In this document: positions 32,701 through 41,319 of the stretch, piece by piece
How positions within the stretch are numbered: position 1 is the stretch's first letter
How the letters are laid out: each line of letters starts with the position of its first letter
DNA from: Candidatus Poribacteria bacterium
GTDB lineage: Bacteria; Poribacteria; WGA-4E; WGA-3G
Reading direction: 5' to 3'
Assembly (NCBI GenBank): GCA_009839745.1
Contig: VXPE01000089.1
Coordinates: 1-43,145, forward strand
DNA length: 43,145 nucleotides
Made by a program: the position numbers and the translations under genes
The notes under the pieces: generated by a model
Told to the model about the DNA's origin: nothing
The model's database searches: none
Seen by the model: only the letters and a program-made list of their open reading frames with translations

Positions 32701-33541
32701 AGAAGATTTCGGGACACAAGGGAAACCGCCGGTGCACCCGGAACTTCTCGACTGGCTCGCGACGGAATTCATCGCCTCTGGGTGGGATGTGCAAGGTATG
32801 CTCAAATTGATGCTCACTTCGGCAACATACCGGCAGAGCGCACAGGTCACGCCCGAAAAATTGGAACGCGATGCAGATAACCTCCTCCTCTCTCGGAGTC
32901 CGAGGTATCGACTCGATGCCGAAATCGTGCGAGATAACGCTCTTGCCCTCAGCGGCTTGCTGTATCCTAAAATTGGCGGTCCGAGTGTAAAACCCCCGCA
33001 ACCCGATGGACTCTGGAAAGCCGTCGGGTTTACCGGATCCAACACGGACACATTTGTTCAAGATACCGGGGCTGATAAGGTATACCGCAGGAGCCTCTAC
33101 ACGTTCTGGAAACGGACGGCACCCCCGCCACAGATGAACATTCTCGACGCGCCTTCACGTGAAGCTTGCACAATCCGCCGTGAACGGACCAACACACCGA
33201 TGCAGGCGTTAATGCTGATGAACGATCCGCAATTCTTTGAAGCGGCGCGTGCGTTCGCAGAGCGCACTATCAAGGAGGGCGGCGAAACACCCGAAGCACG
33301 TATCGCCTATATCTTTGAGATGGCAACGGCTCGCCTGCCGAAACCGAAGGAGGAGGCACTGCTTTTGAAGACGTTCCAAGCCCACTATGCGGAGTTGGAA
33401 ACGGACCCAGAAGCAGCCAAAGAACTCATTGCTGTCGGTGAGTCGCCACCCGATGAAACCTTAGATGCAGTCGAAGTCGCTGCATGGACAATGATTGCAA
33501 ACCTGATTCTCAACCTGGACGAAGTCCTGAATAAAGGGTAG
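29723..33541 (+). CDS. Planctomycete-type cytochrome c, DUF1549/DUF1553 protein
   Basis: 1272-residue exported protein. Signal peptide [20 protein letters not shown]; PSCyt1 domain with haem motif CYACH (54-58) and MPPAGF; DUF1549 with [37 protein letters not shown] and a second C-x-x-C-H (CAQCH, 342-346); a middle region with a very acidic low-complexity stretch (about 518-590) and a beta-rich module (WHAAGPF..., [11 protein letters not shown]) resembling PA14-like sugar-binding folds; then DUF1553 with [20 protein letters not shown] and [18 protein letters not shown]. The function of these proteins is not established. GTG 29723 has AGGGAG nine nt upstream. The DUF1501 gene follows by 20 bp, as in many genomes. 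Confidence 0.92.
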   Translation: [1272 protein letters not shown]

Positions 33542-33561
33542 ATTAAGCAAGGAGATAGACA

Positions 33562-35040
33562 ATGGACCCGGTTAAAGAATATTTGAAACTTGAAACACGC
33601 CGTCAATTCTTCGGTAAATGTGCGTCAGGTCTCGGTGGTGCGGCACTCGCTACGTTGCTACCGAATGCGATTGCCAACGCGCTTGAGAGCCAGGCGACAC
33701 CGAGATTTGGCGGTTTACCAGAGTTACCACACTTTGCGCCGAAAGCCAAACGTGCCATTTACCTATTCATGTCCGGGGCACCCTCCCAACTGGACCTCTA
33801 CGACTATAAACCGAATATGGGGAAATGGTTCGATACGGATCTCCCAGAATCCGTCCGGATGGGTCAACGCCTCACAACGATGACCTCAGGACAGGATAAA
33901 TTCCCGATCGCACCCTCTATATTTGAATTCAAGAAGTATGACAACGGGGGTGACGGTGTATGGCTTAGCGAACTGCTACCGCACACGGGAGCGGTGGCGA
34001 AAGACCTTGCGATTATCAAGACGGTTCATACCGAGGCGATTAACCACGATCCGGCTATCACCTTCTTCTGTACCGGTGATGAAAGTCCGGGTAAACCGAG
34101 TCTTGGGGCATGGTTGAGTTACGGGCTTGGGAGTGAAAACGAAAATTTGCCCGCGTTTATCGTAATGAACGCCACATGGAGCGGTCCGAAGGGCGCACAA
34201 GCACTTTATAATCGACTGTGGGGATCCGGGTTCCTCCCGTCGGAACACCAAGGCGTACTCCTACGGAGTCAAGGTGATCCTGTCCTCTTCCTCTCGAATC
34301 CGGAAGGTGTCAATGAAAAGACGAGAAAACAGATGTTAGATACCCTCGTTGAACTCAACAAGGAACTCTATGAGGAAGTGGGTGATCCCGAAACGCATGC
34401 CCGTATCTCACAATACGAAATGGCATTTCGGATGCAGACGAGTGTCCCTGAACTTACGGATTTGTCCCAGGAACCCGAGCACGTCTTAGAACTGTATGGA
34501 CCTGAGGTCAAAACCCCCGGGACATTTGCCAACTGCTGTATCCTTGCACGTCGGATGATGGAACGCGATGTCCGTCTTGCGCAAGTCTTCCACCGGGGTT
34601 GGGATCAACACGGGGAGCTGCCCAAAAACATCCGCAACCAAGCCCGCGATATCGATCAGCCCTCGGCTGGACTTATCACAGACTTAAAACAGCGTGGAAT
34701 GCTTGATGAAACCTTAGTCGTCTGGGGTGGCGAATTTGGACGAACTGTCTACTGTCAAGGCACGCTTACGCCGGATAACTACGGACGCGACCACCACCCG
34801 AAATGCTTCACGCGCTGGATGGCTGGCGGCGGTATCAAAGGCGGTGTCGTCCACGGCGAAACCGATGACTTCAGTTACAATATCGTCAAAGATCCTGTCC
34901 ACGTTCGCGATATAAATGCGACGATCCTCCATCAACTCGGTATCGACCACGAGCGGTTAACCTTCAAGTTCCAAGGGCTTGACCATCGATTAACGGGCGT
35001 TGAGGAGAGAGCGCGGCTCGTCCGTGAGATTTTAGCATAA
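33562..35040 (+). CDS. DUF1501 protein with Tat signal
   Basis: 492-residue protein of the DUF1501 family (sulfatase/alkaline phosphatase-like superfamily). The N-terminus has a twin-arginine signal, [20 protein letters not shown]. Then the family motifs [82 protein letters not shown] and [17 protein letters not shown], containing the conserved Asp and His residues expected to bind metal. The start has AAGGAG seven nt upstream. Always paired in this type of genome with a DUF1549/DUF1553 protein; the joint role is unknown, possibly extracytoplasmic polysaccharide or sulfated-polymer breakdown. Confidence 0.92.
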   Translation: MDPVKEYLKLETRRQFFGKCASGLGGAALATLLPNAIANALESQATPRFGGLPELPHFAPKAKRAIYLFMSGAPSQLDLYDYKPNMGKWFDTDLPESVRMGQRLTTMTSGQDKFPIAPSIFEFKKYDNGGDGVWLSELLPHTGAVAKDLAIIKTVHTEAINHDPAITFFCTGDESPGKPSLGAWLSYGLGSENENLPAFIVMNATWSGPKGAQALYNRLWGSGFLPSEHQGVLLRSQGDPVLFLSNPEGVNEKTRKQMLDTLVELNKELYEEVGDPETHARISQYEMAFRMQTSVPELTDLSQEPEHVLELYGPEVKTPGTFANCCILARRMMERDVRLAQVFHRGWDQHGELPKNIRNQARDIDQPSAGLITDLKQRGMLDETLVVWGGEFGRTVYCQGTLTPDNYGRDHHPKCFTRWMAGGGIKGGVVHGETDDFSYNIVKDPVHVRDINATILHQLGIDHERLTFKFQGLDHRLTGVEERARLVREILA

Positions 35041-35041
35041 A

Positions 35042-35221
35042 GGGTTGGACTTCGCACAAGGACGTTTTTCCGAAAGGGCTGTTTTTAATCATTCAAAATT
35101 CCTCGGAAAAATAGATTTCACTTCCGCAAGGTTCGCTATCTCGGCTTCGTATCAGGATGTCCGTTATACGACAAACACAATATGGCAATGGCTTAAGAAT
35201 AAACTCGCCAGTCGAAGTTAA
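35042..35221 (+). pseudogene. Pentapeptide-repeat gene fragment
   Basis: An open frame without a proper start, directly after the DUF1501 stop, encodes about 59 residues: GLDFAQGRFSERAVFNHSKF then LGKIDFTSARFAISASYQDV then RYTTNTIWQWLKNKLASRS. The phenylalanines are spaced like pentapeptide repeats. The later part aligns without gaps to FTAAQFVSVAAFGDVKYTPD TFF in the channel protein at 36915. It is therefore a truncated relative of that gene, lying on the other side of the ATPase gene. A TTG at 35045 could start a short real protein, but no ribosome binding site supports it. Confidence 0.6.
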
Positions 35222-35347
35222 GAATGTCGTAGGTAGTGAGGATGCGTCCATACAAACCGTATCTGACCTTTCAAGATGGCGAGCGTTATCAAATCGCCAT
35301 TGATGCAATCCGAACAAGCAACATCCTATTCCTTCCTTGGAGGCTTC
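35222..35347 (+). other. Spacer before the ATPase, small unrecognised frame
   Basis: Contains ATG 35249 opening MRPYKPYLTFQDGERYQIAI and running into the ATPase gene in another frame for about 55 codons. I do not recognise it; it may be the head of a lost gene. No clear promoter is visible for the ATPase gene. Confidence 0.3.
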
Positions 35348-36856
35348 ATGCCCAAACTATTTGTCAAAAATTTCATAAATATCCGCGAAGCAGAAATCGA
35401 TATGGATAAAACCTTGGTGGTTTTCATCGGTGAAACCGCCAGCGGGAAAAGCGTCCTCGCGAAACTGATCTATCTTTTCCAAGAGTTAATCGGCGACTTT
35501 CGCCAACACATCAGACACATTAATGCCTACCCTCCAGAACATTTGAAAACGCCAGGACAAGAATTGGCGACGGTCTTTCGCACACAAATCGCTCGTAAAT
35601 TCCGTGAGTTTTTTGGTGATGCCAAAGGGTTCGCAAAACTAAATAGTCATCAGCAAGAGATTGGAACGGAAGAGAAGAAGGGTGAAAAAGAGGAGACCCA
35701 TCCCTCCGTCCCTCCACCCCGCGAGCCAAATGTCGATAGCGACTTTGAAATCGTTTATCACTATACAGCTGAAAGTGCCATCAGACTGACGCTAACCGAT
35801 GAGAAATCGCTCCATATTGAATTACCCACCGTTATGGACGAAGTTGAAGACCTGTGTTACAACCTATTGGAGAAACTGAAAAGCATTGACCTAAAACAAT
35901 CCGACAGCACTGAAACGGCGTCTGACGCTCCTAAAGAAACAGATGCGTCTTCAGAAAGTGACGCTCAACTCAATAAGAACGCCGATCAATTCCATTACAT
36001 TTTGAATATGGCGATCGGAATGAGCAAGATCACGGAGAAATTAGCCGGTAAACATCGTGACGGTCTCTTCATTCCGGCAGATAGAAATATCGCTGCCAAC
36101 TACCCAGATGCCCTTAAAAGAATCTTCTATGGTGGCATAAAAAGCGACCTCAATACGCGCGCCGCAACCCGTTCACGTGCCAATCTCCATCTTATCGCAC
36201 GCTTCTTGGAAAAAAATGAAGAATTCCTCGATATCTTCAGCACACAGAACTTCCGGAGCCTTTTTGACGAAAGGATCGAGGAAGAATCGAGAGATGTCGA
36301 TAAACCGATGATGGAATTCCTGCTCAAGAAAATTTCCTTTATCTTAAACGGTGAATACGAAACGACAGACAAAATTTCTCAATCCCGTCTTTTTTTTCAC
36401 CCAGCGGGTGAGAGCACAACATTCTTAGAAAACGCCTCGACAGGGCATCAAAATCTCATTCGGATCCTACAAGATGCCTTCATGAGTATGCTTTACAATG
36501 AAATGATTTTCCGCGTGATTGAAGAACCCGAAGCGCATCTCCATCCAACAACCCAGAAACACCTCATGCATATCATCGCCCTGATGCGAAATTACATTGA
36601 CAGCCAAATCGTTATGACAACCCACAGTCCATATCTTTTGGCGGTGCTTAAAAACCTCCTAACCGCCGGGCGACGGTCAAAGAAAAATCCAGAGGCTGCT
36701 GCTGCAATGGAGGCGCGTGTTCCAAAACTATGTTGGTTAATGCCTGAAGATGTGGAGGTTTATCATCTTAAAGACGGGAGAAGCCATTCTATTGTCCAAT
36801 CGAAAAAGAAGTCGATTCTCAAAAATCCACTTGCCGATCTCCTTTCAGATTTTTAA
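35348..36856 (+). CDS. AAA ATPase of ABC/SMC-like type, possible defence ATPase
   Basis: 502-residue ATPase with N-terminal MPKLFVKNFINIREAEIDMD, Walker A GETASGKS (28-35), a long insertion with an acidic/Ser-rich low-complexity part (about 186-207), STGHQNLIRIL (signature-like), Walker B FRVIEEPEAHLHP (about 386-398), and H-loop VMTTHSPYLLAVL. It resembles AAA_15/AAA_21 ATPases found in OLD-, Gabija- and retron-type defence modules, but has no TOPRIM nuclease domain. I choose ATG 35348 with GGAGG four nt upstream; the frame upstream to 35276 lacks homology-like text. The pentapeptide channel gene follows 58 bp later on the same strand, suggesting a functional pair. Confidence 0.85.
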   Translation: MPKLFVKNFINIREAEIDMDKTLVVFIGETASGKSVLAKLIYLFQELIGDFRQHIRHINAYPPEHLKTPGQELATVFRTQIARKFREFFGDAKGFAKLNSHQQEIGTEEKKGEKEETHPSVPPPREPNVDSDFEIVYHYTAESAIRLTLTDEKSLHIELPTVMDEVEDLCYNLLEKLKSIDLKQSDSTETASDAPKETDASSESDAQLNKNADQFHYILNMAIGMSKITEKLAGKHRDGLFIPADRNIAANYPDALKRIFYGGIKSDLNTRAATRSRANLHLIARFLEKNEEFLDIFSTQNFRSLFDERIEEESRDVDKPMMEFLLKKISFILNGEYETTDKISQSRLFFHPAGESTTFLENASTGHQNLIRILQDAFMSMLYNEMIFRVIEEPEAHLHPTTQKHLMHIIALMRNYIDSQIVMTTHSPYLLAVLKNLLTAGRRSKKNPEAAAAMEARVPKLCWLMPEDVEVYHLKDGRSHSIVQSKKKSILKNPLADLLSDF

Positions 36857-36914
36857 CACAACCTACACCGTCTACTGTATTATATAAAATAAATATCAAG
36901 GTAAAAATAGACAG

Positions 36915-38072
36915 ATGTACGAGAAGCACGGAGAAACAATCAAAGCACAGACCTTCCTTGACGCCTTGCAAAGCGATGCCGTATCCGTTACCTTGACGAA
37001 TTGCACGATCGAAGGGGTTGTTGACCTCTTTTCTATCGAATTGGAACGGGACGCGAATGACCGGATACTCCTCAATAAGAGACTCTCCTGCATCGGGTGT
37101 ACGTTTAAAAACATCGTCAACTTTCGGACAGTCGTTTTCCACCAAGAGGTGGACTTTCGGCGCACGCTTTTTGAGTCGGATCTTGATTTCGATGAAGCGA
37201 TTTTACACGGTCCCTGCGCATTCCGTGAAGCAATCTTCCAACGGCGTGCCGATTTCCACAGCGCAATCTTCCACAAGAGTGCCAGTTTTTGGCGGGCGCG
37301 ATTTTATAACGCCGCTGATTTCCACAGGGTTCAATTCCGTGAAAACGCGGTTTTCCATGAGACGAACTTCCTCACTGAAGTCAATTTTCGTAGCGTGCTG
37401 TTCCAAGGCATCCTCGACTGCACAGGAACATGGTTCCCTGAAACGACAACATTCAGCAACGCCACATTTTTCGGGACTGCCCACTTCACCGCCGCACAGT
37501 TTGTCTCCGTCGCTGCCTTTGGCGACGTTAAATATACCCCAGACACTTTTTTCCACGCTGTGAAAGCCAAACTTGGCAGAAAACAGCACCGTCCGACCGA
37601 ATTCTATTTAGATAGCCGATACATCGACGAGGTCGCGAACCCTTTTTTTCAAAGGTACGTCGCCGACCGGCAGTTCATACGTGCGTTCAATCAGGCAAAT
37701 CCGATATTGGCAAAGTTATGGCGATGGAGTTCCGACTACGGTCGGAGCTTGGTCCTCTGGGCGTTCTGGTCTCTCTTTTTTGCGTTTCTGTTTGCGCTTG
37801 CGTATATGCCGCTCCCGACGTGGATGCCACCTTGGCTGCAAGACTGGACCCCTCGCTTCCATCAATCGACAGGTGCTTATAGTGGTGAGCCGTTAACCTT
37901 CTGGAACTGTTTCTATTTCAGCATTGTTACCTTCACGACGCTCGGTTTCGGGGATATCGTTGCGGATAACGCCGCTGCGCGTTTGCTCGTTACACTGGAA
38001 GTCATTTTCGGGTATTTGATGTTGGGCGGATTAATCAGCATCTTCTCAAACAAATTGGCGAGTCGGAGTTAA
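36915..38072 (+). CDS. Pentapeptide-repeat protein fused to a two-helix K+ channel
   Basis: 385 residues. Residues about 60-215 form pentapeptide repeats with Phe every five residues (AFREAIFQRRADFHSAIF, ASFWRARFYNAADFHRVQF), predicted to fold as a right-handed beta helix. The C-terminus is a two-transmembrane ion channel: TM1 about 278-298, pore helix 329-340, selectivity filter TTLGFGD (341-347, compare TVGYGD), TM2 about 354-377. The soluble part should be cytoplasmic and may gate the channel. The ATG has AAGG 13 nt upstream (AAGGTAAAAATAGACAG). It follows the AAA ATPase by 58 bp and precedes the matrixin/TPR gene by 23 bp. Confidence 0.88.
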   Translation: MYEKHGETIKAQTFLDALQSDAVSVTLTNCTIEGVVDLFSIELERDANDRILLNKRLSCIGCTFKNIVNFRTVVFHQEVDFRRTLFESDLDFDEAILHGPCAFREAIFQRRADFHSAIFHKSASFWRARFYNAADFHRVQFRENAVFHETNFLTEVNFRSVLFQGILDCTGTWFPETTTFSNATFFGTAHFTAAQFVSVAAFGDVKYTPDTFFHAVKAKLGRKQHRPTEFYLDSRYIDEVANPFFQRYVADRQFIRAFNQANPILAKLWRWSSDYGRSLVLWAFWSLFFAFLFALAYMPLPTWMPPWLQDWTPRFHQSTGAYSGEPLTFWNCFYFSIVTFTTLGFGDIVADNAAARLLVTLEVIFGYLMLGGLISIFSNKLASRS

Positions 38073-38095
38073 ATCACGAAAGAAAAAGGTTTTCT

Positions 38096-40522
38096 ATGCA
38101 AACCAGAATTTTACAGACATTCTTCGTTATTACCTTCATAGTATCTGCTTTCACAACACATACAACAGCACATGTAGCACCACAATCGGGAAACGCGGAC
38201 TATGCGGACTATTTTGACTATATCACGCTTTTCTCGCAGGGACGCATCACCCGTTTTACAGAGATGCCGATCCGGGTGTATATCTCCCCTGTCCTTAGAG
38301 AGAGTCCATACCTCCCTGAAATCCGATATGCGATGGAAACTTGGCACACCGCCAGCGAGGGTGCTATCCGCTTCGAAGAAACTGAGACACCGCAGAACGC
38401 AGATATCCGCGTCAGCTGGGGATATACCGGTCTCCTCGCCGATTTCCAAGATACCCGACTCGGCAGTGCAGAACTCACACGCCTCAAAGATAGCGTCCAA
38501 ATCGGCACCTTTTCTAATGGATTAGAGGTGGGTTCTATCACTACGGTTGAAGACCGAGAAACCGAGACACCACAGGAGATCAGTTTTACAGTAGAGGTTA
38601 TCCTCATGTTAGAGGGTTACGGAACTGTCGGGGAATTGTCGCAGGAAGAGATGCGCACGGTATGCGTTCACGAATTCGGGCACGCAATCGGCTTGTGGGG
38701 ACACAGTCCGCATCCGGGAGACATCTGTTATCCGACAGCGACCGCACAACTGCCGAGTGCGCGCGATATAGCCACGCTGCGTAAGCTCTATAATACCCCG
38801 CTTAATATGTCACAACACGATGTCGCTATCAAGGTACTGAAAACTGAGATTGAACAGAAACCCTACGCAGACCCTCAAACGCAGCTGCGGACACGCTATC
38901 TGCTCGGAGCCGTCTACTTCGACAAAGGCGATATACCCGCTGCTATCGCGACCTTCCAAACCTGTAGCGCGTTAAATCCGAAGTTTCAACCCGCACTAGA
39001 AAAACTCATTCACATCTACCACGAAACAGGGAAAACCGATCAAGCAATAGCACTTGTTGAGGAACGGATCGCGGGGAAACCCTCGGCGGCAGATTACAAT
39101 ACGCTCGGCATCTTCTACTACGACAAAAAGGACGTTGAAAAGGCGGTCCACGCCTTTGAAAAGGCACTGCACATCGCCCCGTATCACAAAGCCGCGCGGC
39201 GAAACCTGCATCAACTCCTCCGAGCCAAAGGCTTCAAAGCATTGGCATCAAAAGACTTTGAGACCGCTACCACCGCCTTTGAAAGGGTGTTACAGATGGA
39301 GCCCCTCGACGCCCCTACCTATCAACTCATGGGAAACGGATACGCGCAAGCCGGACACTTTGAGAAGGCTATCGACTACTATCAAAAAGCGATCGACCTG
39401 AATCCCGTGGATGCACTGACACAGCAAAATTTCGCACACTGCTATAACAATTACGGTGTATCGCTACGAAACCGTGGAGAATGGGACGCGGCAATTGAGG
39501 CGTATCGCAACGCTCTACGGTTGATGCCGACGCTCCAAATTGCTCGAACGAACCTGAGCGACGCATTTACCCGAAAGGCGAAGGCACATAGTGAAGCAGG
39601 CGAATTAGATGCAGCCGTGGCGGTGTATCTCGAATTGCAGAAACTCCATCCGAACGACATGCATATTCGGAATTTGCTTGGGGAGTTATATCTCAAAAAA
39701 GGCGACTACGCCGATGCGTTATCGGTATTTCAGCACGTTTATAACATCAATCCAAACGCCGATCACGCCCTACATAACCTCATTGCAGCGTCCCATCACT
39801 ATGCACGAAGCCTCAGCGATATGGAAGACTACGGAACAGCGATTCAACTGCTTGAAAAGGCACTTCAACTCTCACCGACCGATCTGAATTTACGGTTGAG
39901 CCTGGCGAACGCCTATCAAGGTGCTGAGAACTACGAGCGTGCTGCTACGGAAATATCGCGCGTTTTGGCACAGGAACCCGGGAATCCACAGGCAAAAGAG
40001 GAGCAGATTAACCTGAAAATCCGACGGGGCAACGCCCTCATGCGGCAACGACAATACACCGACGCACTCGCTGAATTTGAGGCGATCCCTGAGTCTGCGC
40101 GCGACACCGAGATTTATAACACCATCGGCTATCTCTATCTCGTGGAAGGCGAACATGCGAAAGCGTTCGTTGGCTTTGAAACTGTTCTGCGGAAAGATCC
40201 GATTAACATGCCTGCCTTCAGGAATCTATTGTCATTAGAATCCCAGTTAATCCGCAAACGTGGCACTAAAACGAGAGAGGCTACCCTCGTCAAGGTCCGA
40301 TGTCTGCTTGCCATCGCCTTGATGCATCGAAAGCAATCGACTGCAGCGGTCGAAAAATATCAATTTGCGCTGAATGCTGCGAAAAAATCTGGCACATCTG
40401 AAGATATAGATTCACACCTTATTGAAACCGGTAGACATCTCGCCAAGTGGTTCCAGCAACACGGGGATGCTGAAAACCGAGAGATGATTCTCGATTGGGT
40501 TGAAGAACACAGGGGTAATTGA
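38096..40522 (+). CDS. Exported matrixin-like metalloprotease with TPR repeats
   Basis: 808 residues. Signal peptide (LQTFFVITFIVSAFTTHTTA), a metzincin-like domain (about 55-235) with the zinc site VCVHEFGHAIGLWGHSPHPG, then about 12 TPR-type repeats to residue 750, for example YNTLGIFYYDKKDVEKAVHA and LMGNGYAQAGHFEKAIDYYQ. The spacing between the zinc histidines is one residue longer than HExxHxxGxxH (HEFGHAIGLWGH), as in some bacterial matrixins, and the Met-turn position reads DICYP instead of DIMYP. The start has AAAGG six nt upstream. Co-directional with the channel gene (23 bp), though a functional link is unproven. Confidence 0.85.
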   Translation: MQTRILQTFFVITFIVSAFTTHTTAHVAPQSGNADYADYFDYITLFSQGRITRFTEMPIRVYISPVLRESPYLPEIRYAMETWHTASEGAIRFEETETPQNADIRVSWGYTGLLADFQDTRLGSAELTRLKDSVQIGTFSNGLEVGSITTVEDRETETPQEISFTVEVILMLEGYGTVGELSQEEMRTVCVHEFGHAIGLWGHSPHPGDICYPTATAQLPSARDIATLRKLYNTPLNMSQHDVAIKVLKTEIEQKPYADPQTQLRTRYLLGAVYFDKGDIPAAIATFQTCSALNPKFQPALEKLIHIYHETGKTDQAIALVEERIAGKPSAADYNTLGIFYYDKKDVEKAVHAFEKALHIAPYHKAARRNLHQLLRAKGFKALASKDFETATTAFERVLQMEPLDAPTYQLMGNGYAQAGHFEKAIDYYQKAIDLNPVDALTQQNFAHCYNNYGVSLRNRGEWDAAIEAYRNALRLMPTLQIARTNLSDAFTRKAKAHSEAGELDAAVAVYLELQKLHPNDMHIRNLLGELYLKKGDYADALSVFQHVYNINPNADHALHNLIAASHHYARSLSDMEDYGTAIQLLEKALQLSPTDLNLRLSLANAYQGAENYERAATEISRVLAQEPGNPQAKEEQINLKIRRGNALMRQRQYTDALAEFEAIPESARDTEIYNTIGYLYLVEGEHAKAFVGFETVLRKDPINMPAFRNLLSLESQLIRKRGTKTREATLVKVRCLLAIALMHRKQSTAAVEKYQFALNAAKKSGTSEDIDSHLIETGRHLAKWFQQHGDAENREMILDWVEEHRGN

Positions 40523-40535
40523 TTTTTCGAGAATC

Positions 40536-40556
40536 GCGAGCACAGCTCGCTCCTAC
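40536..40556 (-). repeat. GTAG-headed hairpin, REP-like
   Basis: In minus-strand sense, GTAG (40556-40553) then GAGCGAG, stem GCGAG/CTCGC around a 5-nt loop. Located just after the matrixin/TPR stop. Confidence 0.5.
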
Positions 40557-40578
40557 AGAAATCGCTTTAAAAAGAGAA

Positions 40579-40601
40579 AGGTCGGGCAAAAAACCCGACC
40601 T
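40579..40601 (-). terminator. Rho-independent-like terminator of the Spy-like gene
   Basis: AGGTCGGG (40601-40594 in minus sense) pairs with CCCGACCT, and the hairpin is followed in minus sense by TTTCTCTTTTT. It lies 46 nt after the stop of the minus-strand gene and between convergent genes. Confidence 0.65.
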
Positions 40602-40646
40602 AACGTGCAATAACGAATGAGATTTGCGTTTGCTACTGTGCGATGA

Positions 40647-41156
40647 TTACTGTCTGCCGCCGCCACCACCGCCGCCACGCCAACGGTTCATGCGTTGCTG
40701 CTGGTCCATCTGACGTTTTTTCGTCAATTCGTTGAGCTTCGTCATCTGCTCTTCGGTCAATACCTCTTTGAGGTTCGTTTGGAACTCTTTCCCGACGGTT
40801 GCCGCAAAACTTTGCATCTCCGACATAGCGGCTCTCATGTCACCCGATGCCTGTGCCTCTTTCATCTTCGCTTGAAATTTATCGCGAGCCATCTGATAGA
40901 TAGGACGTGCCTTCACGAGTGTCTCATCATCGACTTTCAGCGTGAAGGTCAAATCGATCCAAGAATTATCGACTAAAGACGCCGGGTTCATCATTCCCGT
41001 CATTCCCCTGCCGCCTCGGTCGCCGCCCTGACGGTTTCCGCGTTGCCCTTGTGCGTTCCGGTCGGGACGCTGTGCTGATGTTGCGTGTTCAAAAACAAAC
41101 AAACCTACGATTGCGATAACTGCGATTGCACCGATTGTCAAAATTTTCTGCTTCAT
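40647..41156 (-). CDS. Spy/CpxP-like periplasmic protein, Gly/Arg-rich ends
   Basis: 169 residues. Signal peptide (ILTIGAIAVIAIVGLFVFEH then ATSA), a Gly/Arg/Gln-rich linker (GQRGNRQGGDRGGRGMTGMM), a helical domain with LTEEQMTKLNEL, the LTxxQ-type motif of Spy/CpxP chaperones, and a C-terminal RWRGGGGGGGRQ tail. The family acts as periplasmic chaperones or stress sensors; here only the motif and location are supported. Met-rich stretches hint at metal exposure. ATG 41156 has AGGAG eight nt upstream; the frame upstream to 41246 is rejected. Confidence 0.7.
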   Translation of the reverse strand: MKQKILTIGAIAVIAIVGLFVFEHATSAQRPDRNAQGQRGNRQGGDRGGRGMTGMMNPASLVDNSWIDLTFTLKVDDETLVKARPIYQMARDKFQAKMKEAQASGDMRAAMSEMQSFAATVGKEFQTNLKEVLTEEQMTKLNELTKKRQMDQQQRMNRWRGGGGGGGRQ

Positions 41157-41319
41157 TTTTATTTCTCCTATTGGAATTTTGATTTTGTGAATGCCTCCAA
41201 TGCTTTTTGAAAGGCGTTCACAATTTGGTTCTGCTTCTTTAGTCATATCTGTTCGGAAAAGGTTCGTTTTTTAATTTTCCCAGCAAATACAAAGATATGC
41301 TTATAGCGGCTTAATATTG

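Noticed and set aside
32317-33051. 244-codon frame on the minus strand
   Set aside because: Antisense to DUF1553; Ser/Arg-rich composition typical of a shadow frame.
35196-35221. Identical NKLASRS ends of the pentapeptide fragment and the channel protein
   Set aside because: The preceding residues align better with the middle of the channel protein, so the shared end may be chance; not used as evidence of a full duplicate.
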